Positions 11,200 to 20,799 of a stretch of DNA of 30,857 nucleotides are shown here, piece after piece; positions within the stretch are counted from its first letter, which is position 1, and each line of letters starts with the position of its first letter. Below the pieces are notes generated by a model, which saw only the letters and a program-made list of their open reading frames with translations, was not told the DNA's origin and ran no database searches. The position numbers and the translations under genes were made by a program. The DNA comes from Larix sibirica (lineage: Eukaryota > Streptophyta > Pinopsida > Pinales > Pinaceae), in the NCBI GenBank assembly GCA_004151065.3, contig NWUY0300012828.1, positions 50,285 through 81,141 on the forward strand, given 5' to 3'.

Positions 11200-11930
11200 T
11201 GGGATATGAAGTGAACCCAAATATCATCATGGTTAGAAAGGTTTTTTCCCAAGGGGAAAGAAGATATATTGAAACCATTATCTATGAATATTGCATGGAT
11301 GTGTGATGATCTCAATGCATACAAAGGAAATATTATTCAACACATCATTCCAATGAAAGAAGGTGCAATGCTTGTTAGAGAGAAACAAAGGCACATGAAT
11401 CCAAGGTTGGAACTTGTAATACAAAAAGAATTACAAAAGATGTTGGACACTGGGATTATATCTCCTACAAGACATTCAAATTGGGTGTCTTTGGTCCTTG
11501 TAAGGAAGATGGATGGAGAGATTAGGATGTGTGTTGACTTCAAAAATTTAAATACACTACCACTAAAGGATAATTATCCTTTACCCAACATGGATAATTT
11601 ACTACAAAAAGTAACATGATTGGTAATGGTGTCATTATTGGATGAAATTTTAGGTTATAATCAAATAAGAGCTAAGAAATATGATCAACATAAACATTTA
11701 TGACACCACGGGGAACCTTTTGAGTACCTTGGAATGCCTTTCAATTTATTGAATGCTAGGTCAATATTTCAAAGAGCAATGAATTTTGTGTTCAAGGACA
11801 TTGTGGATAAGATCGTTGAGATTTATCATGCTAATGTGATGATTTCTCTAAGGAAAGAAGTGCACATGTTAGCAATTTCAAGTATGCATTTGCAAGATTA
11901 AGAAGTATGGCATTTGATTAAATTAAGTGA
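11200..11930 (+). pseudogene. Reverse transcriptase, + strand Tat-like copy
   Basis: A 116-codon open piece (11269-11619) carries the RT N-terminal motifs: IQKELQKMLDTGII, SNWVSLVLVRKMDGEIRMC, VDFKNLN and KDNYPLPNMD. After one stop the palm continues with SLLDEILGYNQI (first catalytic Asp region), FEYLGMPFNLLNA and FQRAMNFVF. The active-site YLDD box is replaced by YHAN at 11824-11835, removing both aspartates. It lies directly after the extra RNase H and is followed by the usual RNase H and integrase. It is more decayed than the matching region of the - strand copy. Confidence 0.85.
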
Positions 11931-12019
11931 ATTTTTGGGTAGATGAGGGAAAGTTGTTGGGGCACATAGAATCTAAATATGGTACTAAGATTGATCTAGA
12001 GATTATTTGTGGTATTCAA

Positions 12020-12640
12020 TAGGTGCCCTTGCTCACAAGTAGGAAAGGTATACAATTATTCTTTGGTAGGATCAACTTTATCAGAGGTTCATCCTGAATT
12101 TTGCAAAGATAACCCATCCTATTTCAAATATGTTAAAGAATGATAATGTCTTTTTATGGAGTAATGAGATAAACAAATCTTTTCATGAAACCAAATAAGC
12201 GTTGACATTAGCTCCAATTTTGGGAAGTCCAAATTATTCAAGACATATCTAGATTTTCTTCTTCGCTTCAAAAGATATGATTGCTTGGATATTTTTGCAT
12301 AAGAATGAGAATGAGTAGAAGATCGATCACCCAAATAACATTCATTAGAAATAATTAGAGAGGTACATAGTTAAATTGTAGTATCATGGAAAAGTAAGCT
12401 TATGCTATGGTTCAATCCCTAAATCATTTTAGAGGGTTTTGGGATATTAGAAAATAATAGCTTTTGTCCTGGATGCATCTATAAAATATATATTATCACA
12501 AGAGGATTGCCTAGGAAGGAGAGGCAAATGGATATCTAAAAATAAGGAATATCATTAGGGATAAAGCCAACTAATTTGGTGAAGGATGAAGGTTAATTGA
12601 CTAAGATACTAACCTAAAGTAATGAAAATGCTTTGAAAAT
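12020..12640 (+). pseudogene. RT connection and gypsy RNase H, + strand copy
   Basis: Heavily broken. LFFGRINFIRG near 12058-12090 matches FMGKINFLNRF of the - strand copy, the conserved RT thumb motif. Further on, AMVQSLNHFRGFW (about 12405-12445) matches AAVKALKYFRCF. A piece at about 12495-12560 (EDCLGRRGKWIS, then I-Q/R-N/E) matches GCEGRRWKWISKIQEYD, the end of the RNase H. Frames change several times and stops are frequent. The assignment rests mainly on collinearity with 17985-18754. Confidence 0.65.
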
Positions 12641-12879
12641 GGAAAAAGAAGGGATAGAGACCACCTTAATAGTCATTAATAGTCTCCAGGATCATGAATG
12701 GTATAAGGATGTGGCGTTTTATTTGAGAAAATTTTCATTTCTTGATAATTTGGTTGATTACAAGACTAAATATCATTGAGATTGAGGGATGTTATATTAT
12801 TTTATTCACAAAGTATTAATATGGACCAAAGGGACTAATTGTAAGGTGTGTGGATGACATTGAGGCAAAGAGACTTGTG

Positions 12880-13280
12880 GAGGAGTCACAGAGTGGATTT
12901 TGTAGAGGTCATAATTAGGAAACATGAAGGACTACTCACAAGATTGAGGGCATGATATTATTAGCTAAGTATATATGTTGATGTTCATCATTTCATTAGA
13001 GCGTGTCAACCATGCCATCTCTTAGCTGGTAGTAGTGGAGGCACAACTCCAACAATGGGGCCTTGATTTCATTATAGAGTTTAAAGGAAATTCAAGTAAG
13101 AAATTTAAATGAATAATTAATGCAAGTGATTACTTTACAAGGTGAGTGAGACAATTCTCACCAAGAGGGAAATCGATAAGGTTGTAATGAAATTCCTGGA
13201 AGAGAAGATATTCACAATATTTGAGACCATGCAAATGAGTTGTTAGTGGGACAACCTAGCCTTGGAGGCTATTACTAGCA
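12880..13280 (+). pseudogene. Integrase of the + strand copy, truncated
   Basis: The zinc-binding end is seen at about 12920-13015: RKHEGLLTRLRA, then YY, DVHHFIRACQPCH. The core begins with WGLDFIIEFKGNS at about 13060-13095 (first catalytic Asp present) and continues with a TILTKREIDKVVMKFLEEKI stretch at 13150-13210. A one-base shift near 13240 gives a second-Asp region (V-S-x-DN). After about 13275 homology stops and the remaining ~60% of the core and the C-terminus are missing. The copy was therefore cut here by deletion or recombination, and the following DNA is LTR-like or from another element. Confidence 0.72.
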
Positions 13281-13284
13281 TGTG

Positions 13285-13386
13285 TTTGCATGTGTGAGGA
13301 ATCTATCCAACTTTATTGAGGATTCATTCTAGATTTGAGGATTTTTTTCATATCCATCCATGTTTTGAGGGTCCATAGGTGCTAGA
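13285..13386 (+). repeat. LTR-like scrap at a junction
   Basis: Bases 13320-13385 resemble 6985-7055 by eye: both contain a TTTGAGGAT word, then CATCCATG, TTGAGGGT and CATAGG in the same order and spacing. The second site lies in the candidate 5' LTR of the + strand Tat-like copy. The simplest reading is a small remnant of its 3' LTR, joined to the truncated integrase by an internal deletion. Confidence 0.4.
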
Positions 13387-13995
13387 AATGCAACCTTGTG
13401 TCAATATTCTTCCACAGGGTTCTCCAAAAATTATCCATGAAATTGGTGTACCTATCTGAAGTGATGCTCTTCAGAAACACATGCAACCTCATGACTTCTT
13501 TGAAAAATAATAGAATAGTACTGGTGGCATCACTTGTCTTCCTACATGGAATAAAGTGTGTCATCTTTGAAAACCTGTTGACTACCACAATATGGAGTCG
13601 TTATCTTGCTGTGTCTTTGGAAATCCTAGCACAAAATCCATGCTGGTATCCTGCCATGGGACAATAAACACTGGAAAAGGTGCATATAGTCCCCCATTCC
13701 GACTTTTTCCTTTGGCATTCTGAGATACCTGACACTGTCGAATCCATTTCTTCACATCTGTTGTTAGTCCTAGCTAATAATATTTCTCCTCGACCAACTC
13801 CTTGGTCTTGTTGATGCCAAAGTGTCCTCCATGTCCTCCACTGTGTAGTTCCTTGATTAGGTTCTCCGTCACTGATCCTCTAGGGATGCATAACTGATGT
13901 CCCTTGAACAAGTACCATTATTGGACAAAATAATCCAAGTATGGTGTTCGATCGATACTACATGATTCCTTCGACGCTTTCCATGACTTGAAAAA
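13382..13995 (-). pseudogene. Chromovirus integrase fragment, - strand
   Basis: Reading down from about 13995: a zinc-binding region with ELHSGGHGGHFGINKTKEL, KYY, DVKKWIRQC and a second cysteine region, then [20 protein letters not shown] with the first catalytic Asp. The piece 13588-13382 gives [18 protein letters not shown] and [13 protein letters not shown], where the second catalytic Asp is kept. The sequence breaks at about 13385, before the Glu of the triad, so over half the core and all of the C-terminus are absent. It continues from the RNase H fragment upstream (next entry) and belongs to a different family from the flanking Tat-like copies. Confidence 0.83.
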
Positions 13996-13999
13996 ATAC

Positions 14000-14690
14000 T
14001 TTTCAACATCATAATCATCCTTCGACTTCTAACCCTTTCGAATTAACTGTCGTTTTCCACAACAACGCGACCCTTCGACTCAGTGCATTAACTACCTTGT
14101 TGGTCTTTCTCAACTTATGCTTCAACACAAAAGTGTAGCTCTGCAAGAAATCTACCCATGTCATATGTATTTGATTCATATTTTCTTGAGTATTCAAATA
14201 CCTCAGAGTTTGGTGGTCGGTGAAAAGCACAAATTCCCTGGGCAACAAATAGTGCCTCCATTTCTTCAATGCCTGTACAATGACATAAAATTCCTGGTTG
14301 TAGACTGAGTAATTTTGCTTGGCTTCGTTAAACTTATCACTAAATAATGCAATTGGTTGGCCTTCCTGGGTCAACATAGCTCTAATTGCTAGCCCGCTCA
14401 CGTTGTAGTTGATTTGAACTACCTTTTCAAAGTCTAGGAGGGCTAAAAATGGTCCCTCCGTCACTTTCTGCTTCAACTTCTCAAAAGCTCGTCGGGTAGC
14501 TTTTGTCCACTTGAACTAACCTTTCTTCATGCACGTCGTCAATGGTGCAAATATTCGACTAAAATCTCTAATGAACTTTCGTTAAAAACTGGCACTTCTC
14601 ACCTTTTTAGCACTCATCGACTTGGGCCACTCCACTATCGCCTTTATCTTCTTAGGGTCCATCTTCAACCCTGTTGTTGCAGCAACATCC
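14000..14690 (-). pseudogene. Chromovirus RT end and RNase H, - strand
   Basis: From 14690 downward: GLKMDPKKIKAIVEWP (RT connection), RDFSRIFAPLT, and then an open frame of 153 codons (14476-14015). That frame holds the RNase H, with LDFEKVVQINYNVSG where VECDAS is usual, GQPIALFSDKFNEAKQNYS, QALKKWRHYLLPREFVLFTD, HQTLRYLNTQENMNQ and VNALSRR. The first catalytic Asp has become Asn (INYNVSG). It reads straight on into the integrase fragment. The upstream boundary at about 14690 is abrupt: RT palm motifs are absent. The fragment is therefore flanked by breaks on both sides, as left by nested insertion or deletion. Confidence 0.86.
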
Positions 14691-16303
14691 CCCCAAAATT
14701 TTGTACATATTGGGGCCCCTCCTTTNCATAGGAGTAGATCTTGGTTAGGGTTTAAAGTATTTAGTTATACCCACAAGTAAAACCCATCACAGCTTTGTAC
14801 TGTTGTACTTTTAGATTTAAATAGTTATATGATTTATCATTATTTCTGAGTTGTTCGAGATGGGTGATCCATGGGGGTATTATTTAAGTTTGATATGACT
14901 CTGTATATATATGTATGGATGCGTTTATTTCACTCGATGCAAATTAGGGAGGAATTATATTTTATATTTATAATGCATTGAAGTATATTTTATATGTTGT
15001 TTTACATTAGAATTATGTTTATATATTTAATGCATTTGAAATACATACACATTTTAATGTAATGGAGTTATGTTTAGGATAATGCTTGAACCATATTTTA
15101 TATGCTTAATAAACGATGATTTTAGGTTAATATGAAAGAAATAAAGAAAGAAAGAAATAAAGAAATAAAGAAATTTGTTTTTTATTGTTATGATTTTAGG
15201 GTATGTTACATACCACTTCTTATCCTTTATAGGTTTGTTAATTTTCATTAGTGAGTGAGGGAAGGGAGTTGTAACGAGATTTTGAAGTCGGTGTTTCTAT
15301 TACAACCAATAATGAATCAGTTGGGTATTTTTAACACCATGGAAATTGTCTCCTCTTCTGAGATTCCTTGTTCTTAATATGTTACTTTCTCGAGGGATGG
15401 TGTTTCCTAGTGAAAAAAACCATGATTTCTAGCTAGCTAGATTTTATAGGATATAAATGTTGGGATAGATAGCCATTCCCTTTCCAATAATGGGCTTTTA
15501 AATAATTCTAGCACAAAAAATATTCCATGATATTATCATGTGTCTCAAATCTATAGGCGTGTCCACTAAGTTTAAAAGGTTTTCCATGGAATGCTACTAG
15601 TTTTTCCTTTCGAAAGGGAATTCTAGAATTATATGATTGATCAATTCCTCCATAGCAAGGAAAAAGGGTGTCTATAAGGGCCGTGTACACCTATTTTATG
15701 AATATTAACTTATACTAGCATCTTGTATTGCACAAAGAGCCAATGGAAAAAATATAATTTTGGGGCACAAGTGACATTTCCATAATCTCTTCCAAAAGAT
15801 AGATTTCAAAGGAAGCAATTGGGTTGCAAGGATAACTTCATATCCCATTTTGATTATGTATGGTTCTCCCTTTTTCCATATCCCTTACTATACTTGATGA
15901 TTTTGTTAACTAGAGTTGCTTCCCATAGTAAGCTAAAGAGGTTTGATAAGATATCTTTTAATAACTCTAGGGGTTGTAGATTTTTCTAGCCTATCCATTT
16001 ACAATCCTCTTTCAATCCATCCATAGTATGAGAAGTCATATAGGGAGAGAACACCTTGAGAATTTAACAATGTTCTTATCTCTAATATTAAAAGAGAGGT
16101 GGTTAACTAAGAATACTTTCATCCTAAATATTCACAAAGAATTAATTCTTTTGGGATTTGATATGGGCTTGATAGAAGGTTTGGAATCAATGCCCTACAT
16201 AGTTGGCACATAGGAGGTTCTTTTAATTTAAGATAAGGACCATCTAGATATTGTAAACAAATGTAGGCGAGGAGTTTTTATTTATTTATCTATTAATGTA
16301 ATA
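14691..16303. other. AT-rich interval without genes
   Basis: No coding motif is recognised on either strand. The left edge (AACATCCCCCCAAAATTTTG, near 14688) resembles the TGTAACACCCCC-type starts of some plant LTRs, and an ambiguous base lies at 14726. The rest is AT-rich with repeated TATATTTTATAT-like words (14950-15110), a GAAA-rich simple repeat and short frames consistent with chance. Part of it should be the 3' LTR of the - strand Tat-like copy, whose polypurine tract lies at 16304-16314, but no second copy is available to define the LTR. Confidence 0.45.
15134..15173 (+). repeat. GAAA/AAAT simple repeat
   Basis: About 40 bases made of alternating GAAA and GAAAT/AAAT units. It is a microsatellite-like purine run, with no further role apparent. 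Confidence 0.85.
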
Positions 16304-16314
16304 CCCCCAGTTTT
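16304..16314 (-). other. Candidate polypurine tract of the - strand copy
   Basis: On the - strand the run AAAACTGGGGG lies about 290 bases after the end of the integrase frame, where the polypurine tract of this element belongs. The following bases (TATTACATTAATAG) do not start with a clear TG, so the LTR boundary is not proven. Read on the + strand, the same place (TGTAATACCCCC from 16298) could instead be the start of a + strand LTR. Confidence 0.4.
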
Positions 16315-16604
16315 GACTTGGAATGTAATTAAATCAAAATTATGTAAATGATGNGGGACAACTTTTCATTTTATGAACAGCTGAGAATTGCATATTAGTG
16401 CCTTCCGTATGGGGTTATGGAGTCACCCTTCTTTGAGCATTTTTACACACATTGAGCAACTTTTTATTCTTGCACAATATTTACAAGCATGGAAATGTAA
16501 AAATGAAAATGCTTGAGTAAAATGGGAAATAAAAGAAATAAGCAGGAATTTAAAAGCTACTACTCTACTGTATACATAGCTGTATAATTCCTTTTTTGGG
16601 GTTT
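16315..16604 (-). other. 3' untranslated stretch of the - strand copy
   Basis: Non-coding AT-rich sequence between the integrase stop and the candidate polypurine tract. It contains the ambiguous base at 16354. I see no further domain. Confidence 0.5.
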
Positions 16605-17740
16605 TTAGTAGAGAAAGAAGCGCTTGAGGAGCCTTCCATTTACAACTACCTCAATGATTTCACCATCCAGTTGTGCAAGAATGTAGGTATTGTTGCCTTG
16701 GATAGTTAATATCTTGTAGGGCCCTACCCAATGGTTATCAAATTTACCATGCTTTCCTTTATCTTCCCTCTTGGCATCCCATCTCAACACTATATCCCCT
16801 GGCTGGAAGTCTCTCTCTATAGCTTTTTTATCAAAGTTATTTTTTATCCTCTTTTGGTGCTCCCGCAACTTTAGGATGATATGTTCACTATCTTGTTGTA
16901 GCTCTATCAGTTCATAGACCCTTCTCATCATATCATTATATTATGCTATTTCATTATGAATCATCTTTATTATAGGCATCCTAATTGAACTGGTAGAATT
17001 GCTTCCTTCCTATATATTAGTTGAAAAGGGGAGTTTTCAACGGATCTTTTAGTGCTTATTCTATCTTCCCACAATGCATACCTCAAATTAATATCCCATG
17101 CCTTTTTATTCTCTAACGACATCTTCTTGATTATTCTGAGTAGGATTTTGTTGGAAGATTCTGCCAATCCATTTCCCTGTGGATAGTATGGGGTGGAATG
17201 TCCCAATTCAGTATTGTATTTTTGAAAAAAATTCTATCATTTTGAAAAAAATGAAAGTTTGTGCATTGTTAGCAATGATCTTTCTAGGGAGTCCAAATCT
17301 TGACAACATGTTTTCCTCTCGGAACTTGATGATCACTATGTCATTTGTTGACCTAGTTGGGATTCCCTCTACCCACTTAGTGAAGTAATCAATGCCTTTC
17401 CAAATCCATCTATGTTGGCCACTGGAGTGAGGATTTATTTCTCCAATAAATTCTAGCCCCCATTATTGGAAAGGATTTCGTGTCTTTATAGGCTTCAAGG
17501 TAAATGGTTTAAGTTTCTGCTTTTGCTACAAACAATTGACACTTAGTGCATGATTTTACAATATGATTAGCATCATAAAATATCTTTGGCTAATACTATT
17601 CTACTCTGAGAACTTTATATGTTATGGCCCTCCAAGCATGGTGTCCTCCATATCTACCTTTGTGAAACTCGGTGATCATTCATTTTGTTTCTTCTTCTAT
17701 TACACAATTGAACAGTATGCCCAAAGGATCCTTCCATTAG
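16605..17740 (-). pseudogene. Integrase of the - strand Tat-like copy, catalytically dead
   Basis: Reading down: the zinc-binding end is well kept (EFHKGRYGGHHAW near 17675, then DANHIVKSCTKCQ), giving the His2Cys2 set. The core follows at 17462-17000: WGLEFIGEINPHSSGQH, YFTKWVEGIP, LPRKIIANNAQTF, then TPYYPQGNGLAESSNK with the catalytic Glu. The first catalytic Asp is Glu (17451-17453) and the second is Asn (17268-17270), so strand transfer activity is lost. A frame change joins the core to ISTKRSVENSPFQLIYRKEA. The C-terminal domain is an open frame of 108 codons (16931-16605) with ERDFQPGDIVLRWDAKR, HWVGPYKI and NGRLLKRFF, ending naturally. Fewer breaks than the + strand copy. Confidence 0.88.
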
Positions 17741-17984
17741 AGGTATTCATCTAGGATGCAATACTTAATAGCCTATAGCTTTAAATATCTATCTTGGGAT
17801 TTATTCATGTGACTTGGAATCTCAAGATGTATCAAATGGAAACAATGCCCTTGTACCACTGAGATTATGTAATTTAATTTAGGGTTTACTTTCATGTATC
17901 TGTCTTGAAGATATTTTACATTTTCAACCCTTTCTTCCTTTGTCAATTAAAAAACTAAATTCAAGTCTAGTGCCTCACACTTTT

Positions 17985-18510
17985 ATTAATCCAATAGATT
18001 TTCTAGTATTTGCCCCTTTACTAGTTTGGTAGGCTTAATTTCCAAGTCATATTCTTGGATTTTGGAAATCCACTTCCATCTTCTACCTTCACAGCCTATT
18101 TTACCGACAATATCTTTCACTGTATATGGCACATAAGAAATCACATGTGAGTGTATCACAAAGCATCTAAAATATTTTAATGCTTTCACCGCGGCATAGG
18201 CCTGCTTTTCCATCAAACTGTATATCAATTTTGCATCTCTCAAGGATTTATTGAAAATGCTATGGGTTGCTCATGTCCTTCTTGATTCTTTTGCAAAAGT
18301 ACAACTGCAATAATCTTCATTGAAGCAAAGGAGAAAAAAAGAAAGGCTTAGTATAATTAGGGCTTATCATAACAAGTGCTTCTCCTAAGGACCTTATGAG
18401 CTGCTCAAAAGCTTCTCTAGATTCTTTGGTCCACTTAACATCATTACATTTTTTGTGCACGTTGGAAATTTTCTTAATCAGCTCTGCCAAATTAGGAATA
18501 AACCTATTGA
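17985..18510 (-). pseudogene. Gypsy RNase H after RT, - strand copy
   Basis: The end of the piece 18754-18317 gives REAFEQLIRSLGEALVMIS and NYTKPF, where an RNase H usually begins with a catalytic Asp in a V-x-x-D-A-S motif. Here the residues after it are poorly kept. The piece 18243-17986 continues with RDAKLIYSLMEKQAYAAVKAL, KYFRCFVIHSH, RRWKWISKIQEYDLEIKPTK and LVKGQILENLLD. This is the standard RNase H of gypsy elements, weakly conserved. About 80 codons lie between it and the integrase zinc finger, too few for another RNase H, so the extra RNase H is not in the place where it is usually reported for the Tat lineage. Confidence 0.75.
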
Positions 18511-19418
18511 GAAAGTTTATTTTTCCCATGAAATATTGAACCTCTTTCTTATTCTTGGGGATGTCTATTGATTGTATGGTTTCCACCCTTTCTAGATCAA
18601 TCCTCGCCCCATCTTTGGAAACAATGTGTACTAATTGTTTGCCTTCATGCAAAGCAAAATGTGACTTCAAGGGGTTTAAGGACAATCCACACTTCTTGCA
18701 TTTGTTGAATTTATGCTTTAGGTGTGACAAATGTTCATCATTTTTTTTAAACAATCATGTAATCTAAATAGATAACAATGAATTTATCTCTCTCCCCTGC
18801 AAGGGATATATCCATGGCCCTTTGAAATGTTTCTCCTACATTCATCAATCCAAATGCAATCTTTTCGTACATGAATGTACCCCATGGAGTTGTGAAATTT
18901 GTCTTCTCCCTATCTTCATTGTGAACTGCAACTTGATTATACCCTAAGAAACCATCCATCATAGATATCCTATTTGCCCCTGTCACTTTTTGCAGAATCT
19001 AATCCATCTTTGGAAAGGGGTAATTGTCTTTCAAGGAGCACTTGTTGAGGTTTCTAAAGTCAAAACATAATCTAATTTCCCCACTTCTCTTTATGGCTAG
19101 TACCAATTTACCTACCCACTCTGAATATCTCAAAGGAATTATTATTTTAGCATCTAATAATTTCCTTATTTCCTTTTCAATTATGGGAAACAAGATAGGA
19201 TTAGTTTGCCTCAGCTTCTGCTTGAAGGGTTTTACTCCAAGTTTCAAGGGTATCTTGTGTTGAATAATAGATGTGTCACAGGTAATGAGATCCTCATACT
19301 TCCATGCAAATAAATCTATATAATTTTTAAACAGCTTTAAGCACCTATGTTTAACTTTTGCAGGCAACAATTTTGACAATTTGATATACTTGGGCTCCTC
19401 TATTGTGCCAATATTCAC
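18510..19418 (-). pseudogene. Reverse transcriptase of the - strand copy
   Basis: The piece 19418-18999 (139 codons) carries KLLPAKVKHRCLKLFKNYID, FAWKYEDL, HKIPLKLGVKPFKQKLRQ, IEKEIRKLLDAKIIIPL, SGEIRLCFDFRNLN and KDNYPFPKMD. One stop later, 18986-18747 gives MMDGFLGYNQV, TNFTTPWGTFMYEKIAFGL and FQRAMDISL, and the active-site box YLDY where YLDD is required; the change is a single base, GAC to TAC, at 18759-18761. A run of eight A bases just after it breaks the frame, and the next piece (18754-18317) continues with LKHKFNKCKKCGLSLNPLK, HIVSKDG and FMGKINFLNRFIP. The copy thus needs only a few lesions repaired to be read through, but the polymerase is dead. Confidence 0.92.
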
Positions 19419-19423
19419 ATCTT

Positions 19424-19769
19424 CTACATCTTCCTCCTTTGGATGTGCAATAGGATTGATAGGATATCATTTTTGTCAAAAAATATTTTTAGTGGTACCA
19501 AACCTTTAGCGATGGAATTATCCTTCAACTGTAATATCTTATCATTGGCCACTTTAATGTTGAAGTTTGGGTTTGTTTTTACCTCTTCTGGACATTCTTC
19601 TTCCTCATATTCACTTTGATCTTGATCTATACAAGTTGTTGAGAACTCACCTATCATCTCCATGATTCTGTTTATTTGTTGATCATCCTAAAAACACTTG
19701 CCAATGCTTTTGATTTTCAGGGACAAAGGGTCTATATATCATTTCAACTTCATGCTTCAGTCTGGGACC
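19424..19769 (-). pseudogene. Linker between extra RNase H and RT
   Basis: A 79-codon frame (19663-19424) encodes an acidic, domain-free segment (QSEYEEEECPEEVKTNP, KDNSIAKGLVPLKIFFDKND). It is preceded by FKPPIGPRLKHEVEMIYRP and VPENQKHWQVF in another frame. It connects the RNase H at 19770-20210 to the RT. It is probably a spacer of the polyprotein. No function is assigned. Confidence 0.6.
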
Positions 19770-20210
19770 TATTGGAGGTTTGAATGTACTAGCAACTACA
19801 ACCAATGAGTCTTCCTACTGGTTCAACTCTCTTAGGACAATAGTGATGTCAAAAGCATGAAATAATTTTTCCATTAAATCCCATACTTGATTCCTATATG
19901 CTCTCATCATGGGATGCTTAGTTTGATAAACATTTCTAATCTATTGTACTATCAATTCTAAATCTCCAAAAACATAAATTTGTGTGATTCCCATTCTTTT
20001 AGTAGCTTTTAATCCCAATATAAGAGCTTCATATTCAGCAACATTATTTGTGGTTTCAAAATTCAGTTTAAAAGACAAGGCAATTTCTTCATGAGTTGGG
20101 GATGAAAGAACTACTCTTGCTCTTGCTTCTCCTTTAGAGGAGGATCCGTCAAAATGCATCTTCCAAATCTGGTTTGGGAAGGAAGAGACACTTTGGGAGG
20201 CAAATTCCAT
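19770..20210 (-). pseudogene. Extra RNase H (RVT_3-like) between protease and RT
   Basis: The open frame 20210-19941 shows WKMHFDGSSSKGEAR, LSSPTHEEIALSFKLNFE, TTNNVAEYEALILGLKAT and FGDLELIVQ. Catalytic-type residues are D21, E59 and D83 of this frame. After a stop it continues with RNVYQTKHPMMRAYRNQVWD and LRELNQ, stop, EDSLVVVAS, where the fourth acidic residue lies. The TNN-AEYEAL signature is that of the plant/archaeal-type RNase H (RVT_3) rather than the gypsy type after RT. Known Tat-lineage elements carry such a second RNase H, as I recall usually between the gypsy RNase H and integrase. Here it precedes RT in both copies of the window. Apart from the internal stop its active site looks intact. 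Confidence 0.85.
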
Positions 20211-20466
20211 AGATGAATTTTCTTCACATCCTTATTCTAGAGCCAATATGCAACATCCCATATTTTCTTCTATAGCATATACAAGGTAATTTATGGGACT
20301 GTTTTGGTCACTGATCACATATGAAAACTTGGCTTCCTTGTACAATCTTCTTGTTTCTCTTGCAAATAATGGCACTGTTGAATATTTCATGCCCATCTGC
20401 ATAGTTCCCTCATCTTCTTAGCCCAAGTTCTTGATAAAAACATCCCATATTTGGCTGGTACATCTG

Positions 20467-20799
20467 CTACCACACATCCATCATGATACTCTTTGCAGGT
20501 AGTTGAGCCAAAGTGACCACTAAGTCTTTGATCATCCCCAAACATTTCACTTTCTTGGAGTTAAAGCTATGAAAATCATGATAAGGTCTAGTGATCTCTA
20601 AATCAAATTGCTCCATCATGAGCTTTGGCATTAGATTATGGGAGGGTCCAAAATCTAGCATGCAGTCGTGCAACAATTTTCCATGTACATTGAGAGTTAT
20701 GTAGAATGGGGTTGTATGGTCATATTTTTCTTCCTCTACCATAGGACCTACTAAGATGGCAGGATATTCAACTGAGAAATTTAGGGTGTCATGTTGCAT
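20467..20799 (-). pseudogene. Retropepsin-like protease, - strand copy, DFG active site
   Basis: A 110-codon frame with PFYITLNVHGKLLHDCMLD, FGPSHNLMPKLMMEQFDL, a YHDFHSFNSKKVKCLGMIKD stretch and a VVTLAQLP motif. The fold and spacing are those of a gypsy retropepsin, including the second conserved hydrophobic-Gly region (CLGMIKDL). The catalytic triplet, D-S/T-G in the family, reads D-F-G (20655-20647). The Asp is kept but the small hydroxyl residue is replaced by Phe, which should block activity. In the + strand copy the same position is also Phe. The frame runs on from the gag linker with only a few stops. Confidence 0.82.

Noticed and set aside
20647-20655. DFG motif suggesting a protein kinase
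   Set aside because: No other kinase motifs; the context (LLHDCMLD, SHNLMP) is a retropepsin with a changed active-site triplet.
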